Translations under genes and position numbers: made by a program | The notes under the pieces: model-generated | Database searches by the model: none | The model's input: the letters and a program-made list of their open reading frames with translations, nothing else | Told to the model about the DNA's origin: nothing | Shown here: positions 5,340 through 11,961 of the stretch, one piece after another | Layout: each line of letters begins with the position of its first letter | How positions within the stretch are numbered: position 1 is the first letter of the stretch | Origin: Haloferacaceae archaeon | GTDB lineage: Archaea > Halobacteriota > Halobacteria > Halobacteriales > Haloferacaceae | Reading direction: 5' to 3' | Length of the DNA: 12,320 nt | NCBI GenBank assembly: GCA_018609965.1 | Contig: JAHENP010000240.1 | Location: 1 to 12,320 of the forward strand

Positions 5340-8027
5340 TCAATCCGCACCAAGTTCTTCGAGCGTCACGTCAGCACCGAGCATCCGCAGATAGATCTCG
5401 TCACCAGTGACGTGAGCGAGATCCTCACACAGCGCCTGCAGTTCGTCGTGATCCCACTCGTCGAGATACTCCCGACGCGAGCCGCCCTGTTCGTAGACGT
5501 TCCGCAGGAGATGTGCGCGGTCGAGCGTCGTCGCAGTGGTGTCTGGGTCCTCGACGGCGTCACGAGCGTACGCCTGCCGCGTCTCGTCGCGCCAGTCGCG
5601 GAGTTCGAGCCCGGTGGCGTCCGTGGCAAGTAGTTCCATCTCCACCATTCGGTCCTGTGTCGCGTCGGCGCGCCGCAGGAGCTTGTTGAGGTCGTCTGTG
5701 GTCGGGTTGTACTGTTCGAGCAAGTCGAGGTACACGTCCGTCTCGCCGAGATTGGCGTCTTGGATGATGCCGTAGATCTGACCGACGACTTCCTTCGCGT
5801 CCATGATCTCGCCGGCGCGGTGGACTTTGCCGTGGTGCTTGGAGTACTCCTGAAAGCATTTCCCCATCTCGATCACGCCGATGTCGCCAGAGGCGAGATC
5901 ACGGTTCTCTTCGAGTGTCTCACGGGTTTCGCGTGCTGTGCGGACGATGTTGCGTCGGAGTGTTCGCCACGAGGTCGGTTCGCGGTCGTCGGTGGGGCGG
6001 GCGACGATCACGATGTCGAACGCGACCGCGTCGCCGCCGATGAACTTGTTCAGGTCCGAACTGATTGGATACGTCGCGGTGATCTCGAAGTCGTTCTGAC
6101 ACAGCGAGGTGAGTAGTTCTCCCCAACTCTCGGAGTCGGAGTGGTGGTACGTGAACGCGAGCACGCCGTCGTCCTTCAGTGCTCTGCGGATAACCGAGAG
6201 CGCCTCGCCAATCTCGTGTTCGAAATCCGCCTCGGTCTTGTCGAGATACGGATTCGTGACGATTGAGTCGGCGCGTGGTGTCTTCTCGCGGTCGAACCCG
6301 GGATACTCGTCTTCGAGCAGTATCTTCTGCCAGACGTAGAAGTAGTCTGCCAGTTCGCTGTAGACGATGTTGTCGTAGTACGGCGGATCGGTGATCACCG
6401 CGTCGTACTCGTCTTCGGCCTCAACCTGCCGCATGTCGCCGGCGTGAACAGTTGATCGCTCCCCGATCGACTGGGCGAACGGCTCCGTCTCGACCATCTC
6501 TCCGTCTGTTTCGGGGTGTCTGTCCGTCGGCGAGTGAGCGAACTCCACCCCCCGTATCAGTTTCTCCCAGGTGTTCGTGACGTTCCCACGGCCGTGTTCT
6601 GTGCCCCAGACGTTGTTCTCGACGAAATCACGTTGTGGGGCGTACGAGTTCATTCGAAAGACACCCTCCATGTTGTTCCGTTGCTTGTTGTACGTCGTAA
6701 ACGTGCACTGAAACATCAGGGAGTCTCCGAAGGCTAACAACAGAAACTCTCGTGCACTCTGGCTCTCCACCCCGTCGATCGACCGGAGGAGTGTCGCGAG
6801 CGACAACAACTGGCGGTCGTTGAACACGTCTGTCCACCGCTCGTACCCGTGTTGGAACAGGTCGTTTCCACTCACGGACGACGCGGCAGTGATCGCTCCC
6901 TCTGGAATCTCCTCGCTCGGCACGTACTCGTGGAGAGCAGTCCGCCGCTCCCACTCATCGACAGCTTCCTGATACAGTCGTTCGTCCGCAGTCTCCGCAC
7001 GCTTGTACCCCTTGTAGACAGGGTTCGCCTCCTCCGCGTCGTCACACGCCTCGCAGTAGTACTCGACCGCGTACAGCCGTTCCTCGGGGGGGCCCTGCTC
7101 GGCGATTGCGTCCGTGATCCCCTCCTTCAGCCCACACTCCGGGCAGTTGTAGTACCCACCACGCGACACGTGCCCTTCCGCGGCGTCGAACGTCGCCAGA
7201 CACACCCCACACGTCGACGCCTCGGCTTGCCAGTCGTCGACCAGCGTCACCGCACCGCAGTCTGGACACAGGACGTTGTACTGGTCGTCGTTCTCGTAGC
7301 GCCCGGCGGCGACCCGATAGTCCTTGAACAACGGCACCGTGTGGCCACACGACGTGCAGTCGAGTTCCTTCACCCAGAAGTTGTACATCACGTCCGCGTC
7401 GTGAGCGTGGTCCGAGTCACTCCCGGTTTCGCTCTCGGCGTTCGGACACGGCGTGCGGTAGTACTGTGTGATCTCGTCGGCAACGTCCTCACGAACCTGC
7501 TCGAACGCGCGTTCCAGTTCCTCGATATCCGTCTCGCCGGCCTCCAATTCCTTTTTCGTCACGAACCACGCCACGGGGTTGAGGTCGTACCCCTCCGACT
7601 CGACGCCGAACCGCGAGGCTTCGACCAACGAGGTGCCACCCCCCGCGAACGGGTCGAGCACCTTGGTGTCTTCCGGCAGGCGCACGTCTTTGGGGTAGAA
7701 CTTCCACAACGACTCCGCGTTGTCTGTGTCCACCGCTGCGGCCGCGTCGAGGAGGTCGGCCCCAGCGTGACCGTCGCTCCCGAGCGTCTGGTTCTCGCCG
7801 GGTTCGTACACCGCCAGCTCCTCGGGGTCGATGTTCTCGTCGAGCAGTGAGTAGAGTGTGATCGCGCGGAACAAGCAACCCGGGCGGCGCGCCCACCACT
7901 TGTGCATCGTGTAGATCGGGCGGTACCACTGTTTTGCGCGGCTCTCCCGCGCCGCGATCTCGTTGACGCGTTCGACCGGAAACCCGCGTTCGATCGGGCG
8001 TTCCGTCCGCCCGCCGTCGTCACTCAT
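5340..8027 (-). CDS. DUF1156 / Zn-ribbon adenine-type DNA methyltransferase
   Basis: This is a predicted N6-adenine or N4-cytosine DNA methyltransferase of the DUF1156 group, commonly found in archaeal and bacterial anti-phage loci. Residue numbers count from an upstream ATG at 8054. The N-terminal DUF1156 signature (ERGFPVERVNEIA, KQWYRPIYTMHKWWARRPG) lies at about 22-59. SAM motif I DPFAGGGT is at 134-141. Five CxxC pairs (233, 263, 282, 304, 334) form Zn-ribbons. The catalytic motif DPPYYDN is at 556-562. Motif I, then an insert, then DPPY is an alpha-type order, so the ribbons may sit in the target-recognition region. The start at 8027 (895 residues) is preferred: a TATA-like cttatga lies ~27 nt upstream, and only this ATG is kept in the truncated copy at 10834. 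Start 8054 gives 904 residues. No DUF499, helicase or nuclease partner is visible, only a decayed gene downstream. Confidence 0.88.
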   Translation of the reverse strand: MSDDGGRTERPIERGFPVERVNEIAARESRAKQWYRPIYTMHKWWARRPGCLFRAITLYSLLDENIDPEELAVYEPGENQTLGSDGHAGADLLDAAAAVDTDNAESLWKFYPKDVRLPEDTKVLDPFAGGGTSLVEASRFGVESEGYDLNPVAWFVTKKELEAGETDIEELERAFEQVREDVADEITQYYRTPCPNAESETGSDSDHAHDADVMYNFWVKELDCTSCGHTVPLFKDYRVAAGRYENDDQYNVLCPDCGAVTLVDDWQAEASTCGVCLATFDAAEGHVSRGGYYNCPECGLKEGITDAIAEQGPPEERLYAVEYYCEACDDAEEANPVYKGYKRAETADERLYQEAVDEWERRTALHEYVPSEEIPEGAITAASSVSGNDLFQHGYERWTDVFNDRQLLSLATLLRSIDGVESQSAREFLLLAFGDSLMFQCTFTTYNKQRNNMEGVFRMNSYAPQRDFVENNVWGTEHGRGNVTNTWEKLIRGVEFAHSPTDRHPETDGEMVETEPFAQSIGERSTVHAGDMRQVEAEDEYDAVITDPPYYDNIVYSELADYFYVWQKILLEDEYPGFDREKTPRADSIVTNPYLDKTEADFEHEIGEALSVIRRALKDDGVLAFTYHHSDSESWGELLTSLCQNDFEITATYPISSDLNKFIGGDAVAFDIVIVARPTDDREPTSWRTLRRNIVRTARETRETLEENRDLASGDIGVIEMGKCFQEYSKHHGKVHRAGEIMDAKEVVGQIYGIIQDANLGETDVYLDLLEQYNPTTDDLNKLLRRADATQDRMVEMELLATDATGLELRDWRDETRQAYARDAVEDPDTTATTLDRAHLLRNVYEQGGSRREYLDEWDHDELQALCEDLAHVTGDEIYLRMLGADVTLEELGAD

Positions 8028-8087
8028 TACCGACCCGATTTGTCGCTCGCTCATAAGTTCCCGTGTCTGTCGCCCGAACCGGCGTTG

Positions 8088-8102
8088 TAGCCGCCACGGC
8101 TA
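8088..8102. promoter_or_regulatory. Palindrome in the divergent intergenic region
   Basis: The arms tagccg and cggcta pair perfectly around a 3-nt spacer. The site lies midway between the methylase gene (minus) and the DUF5789-like gene (plus), about 26 nt before the GTG at 8129. It overlaps the likely promoter (ctatga, 8100-8105). It may be an operator affecting one or both genes. Confidence 0.35.
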
Positions 8103-8128
8103 TGACACTGTAGTGAGTAGCCGGACGT

Positions 8129-8410
8129 GTGCGACTGCCAGAGACCCGCGACCTGTTCGCCCGGGAGTTCACCTTCCCGGTGGCCTGTGAGACTGTCCGA
8201 GAGGAGATCGGCGACCGCGAACTCGACGCCCCCAACGGCGACTCCGAGACGATCGGGACGGTGTTGGGTCGGTGTCAAGACGAGGAGTTCCGGTCGGCCG
8301 ACGAGCTGTACGACGCGCTGCTGACGTTCGTCGGTGACGGCTACATCGGGCGGAAGTACTACGACGACCGCGGTGCCCAGCCGGGCGAGGAGGAGGAGGT
8401 GTCCTTCTGA
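8129..8410 (+). CDS. Small haloarchaeal protein, DUF5789-like
   Basis: The 93-residue acidic, soluble product begins MRLPETRDLFAREFTFPV, has a central APNGDSETIGTVLGR motif and ends with VGDGYIGRKYYDDRG plus a Glu-rich tail. This arrangement resembles the small haloarchaeal DUF5789 family, whose role is unknown. I assign it from remembered pattern, so the family name is moderately sure. The start is GTG 8129. The stop codon overlaps the next gene's ATG by one base (tgatg at 8408-8412), so AdkA translation is probably coupled to this gene and the two should form one transcript. Confidence 0.75.
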   Translation: MRLPETRDLFAREFTFPVACETVREEIGDRELDAPNGDSETIGTVLGRCQDEEFRSADELYDALLTFVGDGYIGRKYYDDRGAQPGEEEEVSF

Positions 8411-8973
8411 TGGGTGTCACTGTCGTCGCCGGGGTACCCGGCGTGGGGCTGTCGACGCTCGTCGAACGGGTCCGGCCGCAGTTAGACGACGGGTTCGAGC
8501 TGATCAACTTCGGTGACGTGATGTTGGAGCAGGCGGCCGTCGCGAATCTCGCGACCAGTCGCTCGGAGCTGGGTGGGCTCTCACAGCGCGAGACCCGCCG
8601 GCTCCAACGCCGCGCCGGGGAGTTCGTCGCCGACCGCGCGGCGTCCCGACAGGTGTTGCTCACCACCCACCTCGTCGTCGAGACGACCGCCGGCTTCCTC
8701 CCGGGGCTGCCGGAGGCGGTGCTCGCGGATGTCGGGCCTGACCGGCTGGTGGTCGTCGAGGCCGAGCCGGAGTTGATCGTCGAGCGCCGCGCCGACTCGG
8801 AGCGCGACTACGGCGGCGGGTCGGCCCACGCGGTGGAGTTCGAACAGGATCTGGGGCGAAGCGCCGCCTTCGAGTACGCCCTCACGGCGGAGGCGCCGGT
8901 GAGTCTCGTCGAGAACGAAGGCGAGATCGAGGCCGCCACGGCCGCGCTCCGGGACGCCCTCGACGGGGAGTAG
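8410..8973 (+). CDS. adkA: Archaeal-type adenylate kinase (AdkA)
   Basis: The 187-residue product catalyses ATP + AMP = 2 ADP in the cytoplasm. It matches the archaeal AdkA family in length (about 190) and in sequence order: P-loop GVPGVGLST at residues 8-16, the NFGDVM block, the RRLQRRAGEF helix, the TTHLVVET segment, GFLPGLPEAVL, and VVVEAEPELIVERR. This family is structurally separate from the bacterial-type Adk that haloarchaea also encode, so it may be a second enzyme or have other nucleotide substrates. The P-loop has Leu-Ser where many homologues have Gly/Ser-Thr, a mild change that keeps the Thr. The ATG overlaps the upstream stop codon. Confidence 0.88.
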   Translation: MGVTVVAGVPGVGLSTLVERVRPQLDDGFELINFGDVMLEQAAVANLATSRSELGGLSQRETRRLQRRAGEFVADRAASRQVLLTTHLVVETTAGFLPGLPEAVLADVGPDRLVVVEAEPELIVERRADSERDYGGGSAHAVEFEQDLGRSAAFEYALTAEAPVSLVENEGEIEAATAALRDALDGE

Positions 8974-9050
8974 ACTGGAGCGGCCCGCTAGCGCAGTACG
9001 TCCCGCGGACTGTCGACTGTACCACAGCTAGTCGGGTCCCTCGAAAACGG

Positions 9051-9548
9051 TCAGTCGTCGCCGTCGAACAGTGTCTGTGCGTATTGATAGATCGGTGCAT
9101 CGATCCAGTCGCGTTCCTTGACAATCGTGTCGAACGCAGTTTGTGCAGTCGCACGACTGAGCACACCGCGGTCGGCGAGCGCACGGACGAGAAATGGTGA
9201 GAGAACGGCTTCTGCCTCGACGACCACCTCGATTTCTGGTAACGCACGGAAGTCGTCAGTGACGAAGAAATCCGCCTCGACCGCTCTCGCCAGAGCGACA
9301 CAGCTCGCCTCTCCAGTGTCGATTCGGCTGGTGACGAACTGCTCACCGCCAGTCTCGATTGTTTCGATTTTGTCCTGATGTTGTAGCACCGTTGTCGCGG
9401 CCTCCCCGTGTCTGTCGTCGTATTCTGCTGTCTGTGTCAATTCGCTCCTCACTGTCGCAGTCGTTGCAAGGTCGAACTCTGCAACAGTCTCGCTGAGAAC
9501 ACTACCGGCCGCAAGAGAAATTAATGCACTCGTATCAGTAACGAGCAT
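9051..9548 (-). CDS. PIN-domain toxin (VapC / DUF3368-like)
   Basis: The 165-residue product has a PIN ribonuclease domain. The first acidic ligand is Asp5 in VTDTSALISL, a second is Glu80 in IDTGEASCVALA, and the third is the DD pair at 98-99 in FFVTDDFRAL. These coordinate metal in VapC-type RNases that cleave tRNA, rRNA or mRNA. The GEASCVALA block and the long C-terminal helical part suggest the DUF3368 subgroup. The ATG shares one base with the antitoxin's stop codon (taatg on the minus strand), the usual coupled arrangement. Base composition looks lower in G+C than the flanking genes, in keeping with recent gain. Confidence 0.82.
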   Translation of the reverse strand: MLVTDTSALISLAAGSVLSETVAEFDLATTATVRSELTQTAEYDDRHGEAATTVLQHQDKIETIETGGEQFVTSRIDTGEASCVALARAVEADFFVTDDFRALPEIEVVVEAEAVLSPFLVRALADRGVLSRATAQTAFDTIVKERDWIDAPIYQYAQTLFDGDD

Positions 9549-9850
9549 TACAGGTCTGCGAGATCGTCGATTATGTCTTCACCACGGTCTATGAGTTGCT
9601 TCGAACTACGAACCGCTTCGGCATCTTGCTGTCCGATCACCGCTGCGAGTTGCTCGAACTCAATCTCGCCGTCGAGGTATAGTTCGACGATAGCCTCTCG
9701 AAACTCTTCGTCGGACTCCTTGTCGGTGAGATACTGTCGAAGTGCCTCGACGATTACCTCGGTTCGGTCCTTGTGTGTTGCTGCTGCCGCCGCGTCGGCC
9801 TGTGTGACTAACTTCTCTGGAAGGCGAGCGTTCACGCGTTTGGTTCCCAT
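9548..9850 (-). CDS. Ribbon-helix-helix antitoxin (UPF0175-like C-terminus)
   Basis: The 100-residue product starts MGTKRVNARLPEKLV, a ribbon-helix-helix DNA-binding N-terminus (about residues 3-44). The C-terminal part, with REAIVELYLDGEIEFEQLAAVIG, resembles UPF0175 antitoxins paired with DUF3368 PIN toxins. It should neutralise the PIN toxin and repress its own promoter. I chose the ATG at 9850. An ATG at 9874 would add MYTQRVHR, encoded by the operator-like palindrome upstream. The following toxin gene overlaps by one base. Confidence 0.82.
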   Translation of the reverse strand: MGTKRVNARLPEKLVTQADAAAAATHKDRTEVIVEALRQYLTDKESDEEFREAIVELYLDGEIEFEQLAAVIGQQDAEAVRSSKQLIDRGEDIIDDLADL

Positions 9851-9851
9851 T

Positions 9852-9876
9852 CTGTGCACACGTTGTGTGTACACAG
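9852..9876. promoter_or_regulatory. Operator-like palindrome upstream of the antitoxin
   Basis: An imperfect inverted repeat, arms ctgtgcacac and gtgtgtacacag around a short centre, occupies the 25 bp directly before the antitoxin ATG (minus strand). An A-rich TATA-like stretch lies just beyond at about 9881-9891. Placement between promoter and start is what autoregulation by a ribbon-helix-helix antitoxin would need. Confidence 0.5.
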
Positions 9877-9919
9877 TGGTATCTTTTTCGACGGACAGCC
9901 TGTTCTGCTCGCCCGCCGG

Positions 9920-10681
9920 TCAGAAGTGTGTCAGCTTGTCGCGGCGGTAGAGATCCAACGACACCACGCCGTTGGGTGCTCGCTGGCGGGCCGCGAAGCT
10001 GATCGCGTCGGCCACCTCAATCGGTTCGGTGACGTCCTCCGGGTCGTGTCGCTCGGCCGCCGGCGCGCCGCTCTCGGAGCCGAACTCCGTCCGGACCTCC
10101 GTCGGGTTGACACACGTCACCGCGACGCCGTCGTCGCCGACACTCGCCTGTAGCGAGACGGCGAACCCGCGGGTCCACCACTTTGTCGCGGCGTACACCG
10201 GGTTCCCTGGCCGCGGGTGTTGGCCCGCCATGCTGCCGACGAACACGAGCGTCCCCTCTGACTCGGTCAGCGCCGAAATCGTCTCCCGGGCGGTGTAGAA
10301 CATCCCGTCGACGTTCACCCCACGCATCGTCTCGTACGTCTCGTCGGACATCTCCGCGACGGACTCGTCGATTCCGACGCCGGCGTTGGCGACCACGACC
10401 CCGATGTCGCCGAACTCGTCGACGGTCTGTTCGGCCAACGCCGCGACCGCGTCGGGGTCGGTCACGTCCGTCGGGACGGCCCTCGCCGCGGCGTCGGTGT
10501 CGCGTTCGATCTCCGCGGCCAGCTCCGTCAGGCGGTCCTCGCGGCGCGCCGCGCAGACCACGTCGGCGCCGTCCGCCGCGAGCACGCGCGCCGTCGCCGC
10601 CCCGATTCCCGAGGAGGCGCCGGTCACGATTGCCGTCTCGCCAGCGAGTGGGTTCGTCCGCTGTGTGGGTCTGTCGACCAT
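9920..10681 (-). CDS. Short-chain dehydrogenase/reductase (SDR family)
   Basis: The 253-residue product is a classical SDR, an NAD(P)-dependent oxidoreductase of the cytoplasm. The Rossmann glycine motif TGASSGIG is at residues 20-27, an Arg-Arg near 46-47 suggests NADP preference, DV(T) is at 72-73 and NAG at 99-101. The catalytic set is Asn123 (GVNVDG), Ser150 (VGSMAG) and the Tyr163-Lys167 pair (YAATK). The length is typical. The substrate cannot be told. The ATG at 10681 is preferred; a longer reading to 10786 adds 35 residues without family features. It is convergent with nothing and lies upstream of the toxin-antitoxin pair on the same strand, with 69 bp between. Confidence 0.88.
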   Translation of the reverse strand: MVDRPTQRTNPLAGETAIVTGASSGIGAATARVLAADGADVVCAARREDRLTELAAEIERDTDAAARAVPTDVTDPDAVAALAEQTVDEFGDIGVVVANAGVGIDESVAEMSDETYETMRGVNVDGMFYTARETISALTESEGTLVFVGSMAGQHPRPGNPVYAATKWWTRGFAVSLQASVGDDGVAVTCVNPTEVRTEFGSESGAPAAERHDPEDVTEPIEVADAISFAARQRAPNGVVSLDLYRRDKLTHF

Positions 10682-10833
10682 GCCCTCGCTGGGTGGTGAC
10701 GGCTCACGGCTCTTCCGGTTCGGTGACACGGAAACGGACCACCCGGACGGCACGCGGGCCAGCCCCCCACAGGCGGATTCGCACAACGCGCCAGATACGG
10801 GAACTGATCACCGGGCGCCGGGTCCGGTTGGGC

Positions 10834-11145
10834 ATGACCGACGGCAGCGGGCGGACGGAACGCCCCATCGAGCGCGGGTTCACCATCGGGCGCGTCGACG
10901 AGATCGCCATTGAAGGGAGCCGGGCGAAACAGTGGTATCGGCCGATCTACACGATGCACAAGTGGTGGGCGCGCCAGTTGGGCTGTCTGTTCTGCGCGAT
11001 CACACTCTACTCCCTGCCGGACGAGGACACCGACCACGACGAACTCCAAACGCTGTGTGAGGACCTCGCTCGCGTCACCGGTGACGAGGTCTCTCTGCGG
11101 ATGCTCGGTGCCGGCGTAACGCTCGAAGAACTTGGTGCGGATTGA
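10834..11145 (+). pseudogene. Miniature, internally deleted copy of the DUF1156 methylase
   Basis: The open frame encodes 103 residues. Residues 1-67 match the first 67 residues of the methylase read from 8027 (about 76% identical). Residues 67-103 match its last ~37 residues (about 86% identical, ending VTLEELGAD in both). Roughly 790 internal residues are gone, including SAM motif I, all Zn-ribbons and DPPY, so it cannot methylate. The fusion is in frame. Homology continues upstream of the ATG for about 45 bp, but the TATA-like cttatga of the full gene reads ctgatca here, so its own promoter may be lost. The DUF1156 core KQWYRPIYTMHKWWAR is perfectly kept. It is most likely a deletion remnant; retention as a small regulatory or DNA-binding peptide is possible. 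Confidence 0.8.
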
Positions 11146-11170
11146 CGGATACTGTTCGATTACGGCCGTT

Positions 11171-11287
11171 GGCGCGCGCCACGCTCCCCTCGTGGGAGCG
11201 TGCGCGTGCGAGGGACGAACGAAACGACCGAACGCAGTGAGGGAGTGGAGTGAGGAGGTTGGGGAGGTTTGAGGTTGCGGTGCTGTG
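11171..11287 (+). repeat. Left terminal inverted repeat
   Basis: The outer 48 bp are a perfect inverted match to 11697-11744. Further in, gaggaggttggggaggttt (from 11252) matches the right arm with two changes. The repeat contains its own hairpin: 11181-11188 pairs with 11194-11201 around ctcgt. Confidence 0.85.
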
Positions 11288-11329
11288 TTGGGTGGGACTG
11301 GAAGGGGCGATTCGCTCGCGTGCAGTTTA

Positions 11330-11503
11330 GTCGTCTGGGCGACCCCTATCGCGCCGGGCGGTGCGTGCGAGGCTCGACCGGAGGGAGAGCCTCGGAGCGC
11401 GAGCGGCGAAGCCGCGAGCAAGAGGCGCGATATGTCGCCCAGCGACCGCGAGGTGAGCGGGAGCGAAGCTCCCGCTACAAGCCGGGCGGCGGAGCCGCCC
11501 GGC
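11330..11503. ncRNA. Candidate structured RNA core of the inverted-repeat element
   Basis: Nested and side-by-side helices can be drawn. 11335-11343 pairs with 11434-11442 (9 bp, extended by 4 bp past a bulged T). Inside it 11347-11355 pairs with 11424-11432 (9 bp). Within that lie hairpins 11368-11374/11388-11394 (7 bp) and 11403-11407/11411-11415 (GAA loop). Downstream follow 11456-11464/11468-11476 (9 bp, GAA loop) and 11481-11490/11494-11503 (10 bp, GGA loop). Transcription is not shown, and the strand is unknown because the helices form on either. Hairpin DNA used by a transposase is an equal alternative. Confidence 0.35.
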
Positions 11504-11643
11504 GACGAATCGGGGCTTCCTGCTTGCTTCTCCCATGTCTCACCTTCTCGGTATCTGGACACTGCTTGTCGGGTGACATCCCAGTGGAACGAGGAACAGA
11601 GTAGCAACCACGAGAGTAGAACTTGCAACTCGAAACTACACCG

Positions 11644-11744
11644 CACAGCACCTCAGACCTCCCCAGCCTCCTCGTTCGCTCCCTTCGGTCGCTCACTCGT
11701 CCCTCGCACGCGCACGCTCCCACGAGGGGAGCGTGGCGCGCGCC
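11644..11744 (-). repeat. Right terminal inverted repeat
   Basis: This is the inverted partner of the left repeat. It is about 16 bp shorter through indels in the tract next to the perfect 48 bp. Its internal hairpin (11714-11721 with 11727-11734) is conserved. Confidence 0.85.
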
Positions 11745-11847
11745 GACAGCCAACATCGTCGTCTGACCATCACCGGCTCGTCCCAATTTGTTTCAAACTT
11801 CCAACAACTCGCTGTTCAAATTGCGACGCTAGTTCAATCCGTCGTAA

Positions 11848-11856
11848 GATTTACTA
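11848..11856 (+). promoter_or_regulatory. TATA-like promoter of the unknown gene, copy 2
   Basis: The same gatttacta as at 41-49 sits in a 61-base block (11829-11889) identical to 22-82. Spacing to the folded leader is unchanged. Confidence 0.6.
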
Positions 11857-11879
11857 CCCGTAGTCACGTCAGGGTGAAA

Positions 11880-11946
11880 CACGACGCTGTGGTGCGCGCC
11901 GTGAAAACGGCAGGGCGCGGGCACGCCCTACCACCGCAGTGTCGTG
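11880..11946 (+). promoter_or_regulatory. Structured 5' leader with three-way-junction fold, copy 2
   Basis: The outer helix pairs 11880-11894 with 11932-11946. The inner helices are 11898-11902/11907-11911 with a GAAA tetraloop and 11912-11917/11924-11929 with a 6-nt loop. Compared with copy 1, C83-G131 has become T11890-G11936, and G85-T129 has become G11892-C11934, so pairing survives both changes. The loops differ in sequence and by one base each. The ATG follows 15 nt after the outer helix. Confidence 0.6.
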
Positions 11947-11961
11947 AGGTTCGCACACGAC

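Larger units (their letters stand above)
11171..11744. mobile_element. 574-bp non-coding element with long terminal inverted repeats
   Basis: The ends are inverted copies. The outer 48 bp (11171-11218 against 11697-11744) are identical, and similarity continues with small indels to about 11287 and 11644. The core has no convincing gene but is rich in hairpins. The whole unit could fold into a ~100-bp stem with a branched head. A non-autonomous (MITE-like) element is the simplest reading. I see no clear target-site duplication and no transposase. It starts 25 bp after the miniature methylase gene and ends 85 bp before the repeated promoter block at 11829. Confidence 0.6.

Noticed and set aside
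6849..7850. 333-codon open frame on the plus strand opposite the methylase
   Set aside because: It is antisense to conserved methylase motifs (Zn-ribbons, motif I) and its composition (Arg/Val/Leu/His) is typical of a shadow frame.
10183..11145. Reading the miniature methylase as the end of a 320-residue protein
   Set aside because: The first ~215 codons are antisense to the SDR gene and Arg-rich. Methylase homology at the protein level begins at the ATG at 10834.
11285..11863. Open frames of 100-340 codons across the inverted-repeat element
   Set aside because: They run through the terminal repeats and hairpins, have biased composition on both strands and match no motif I know.
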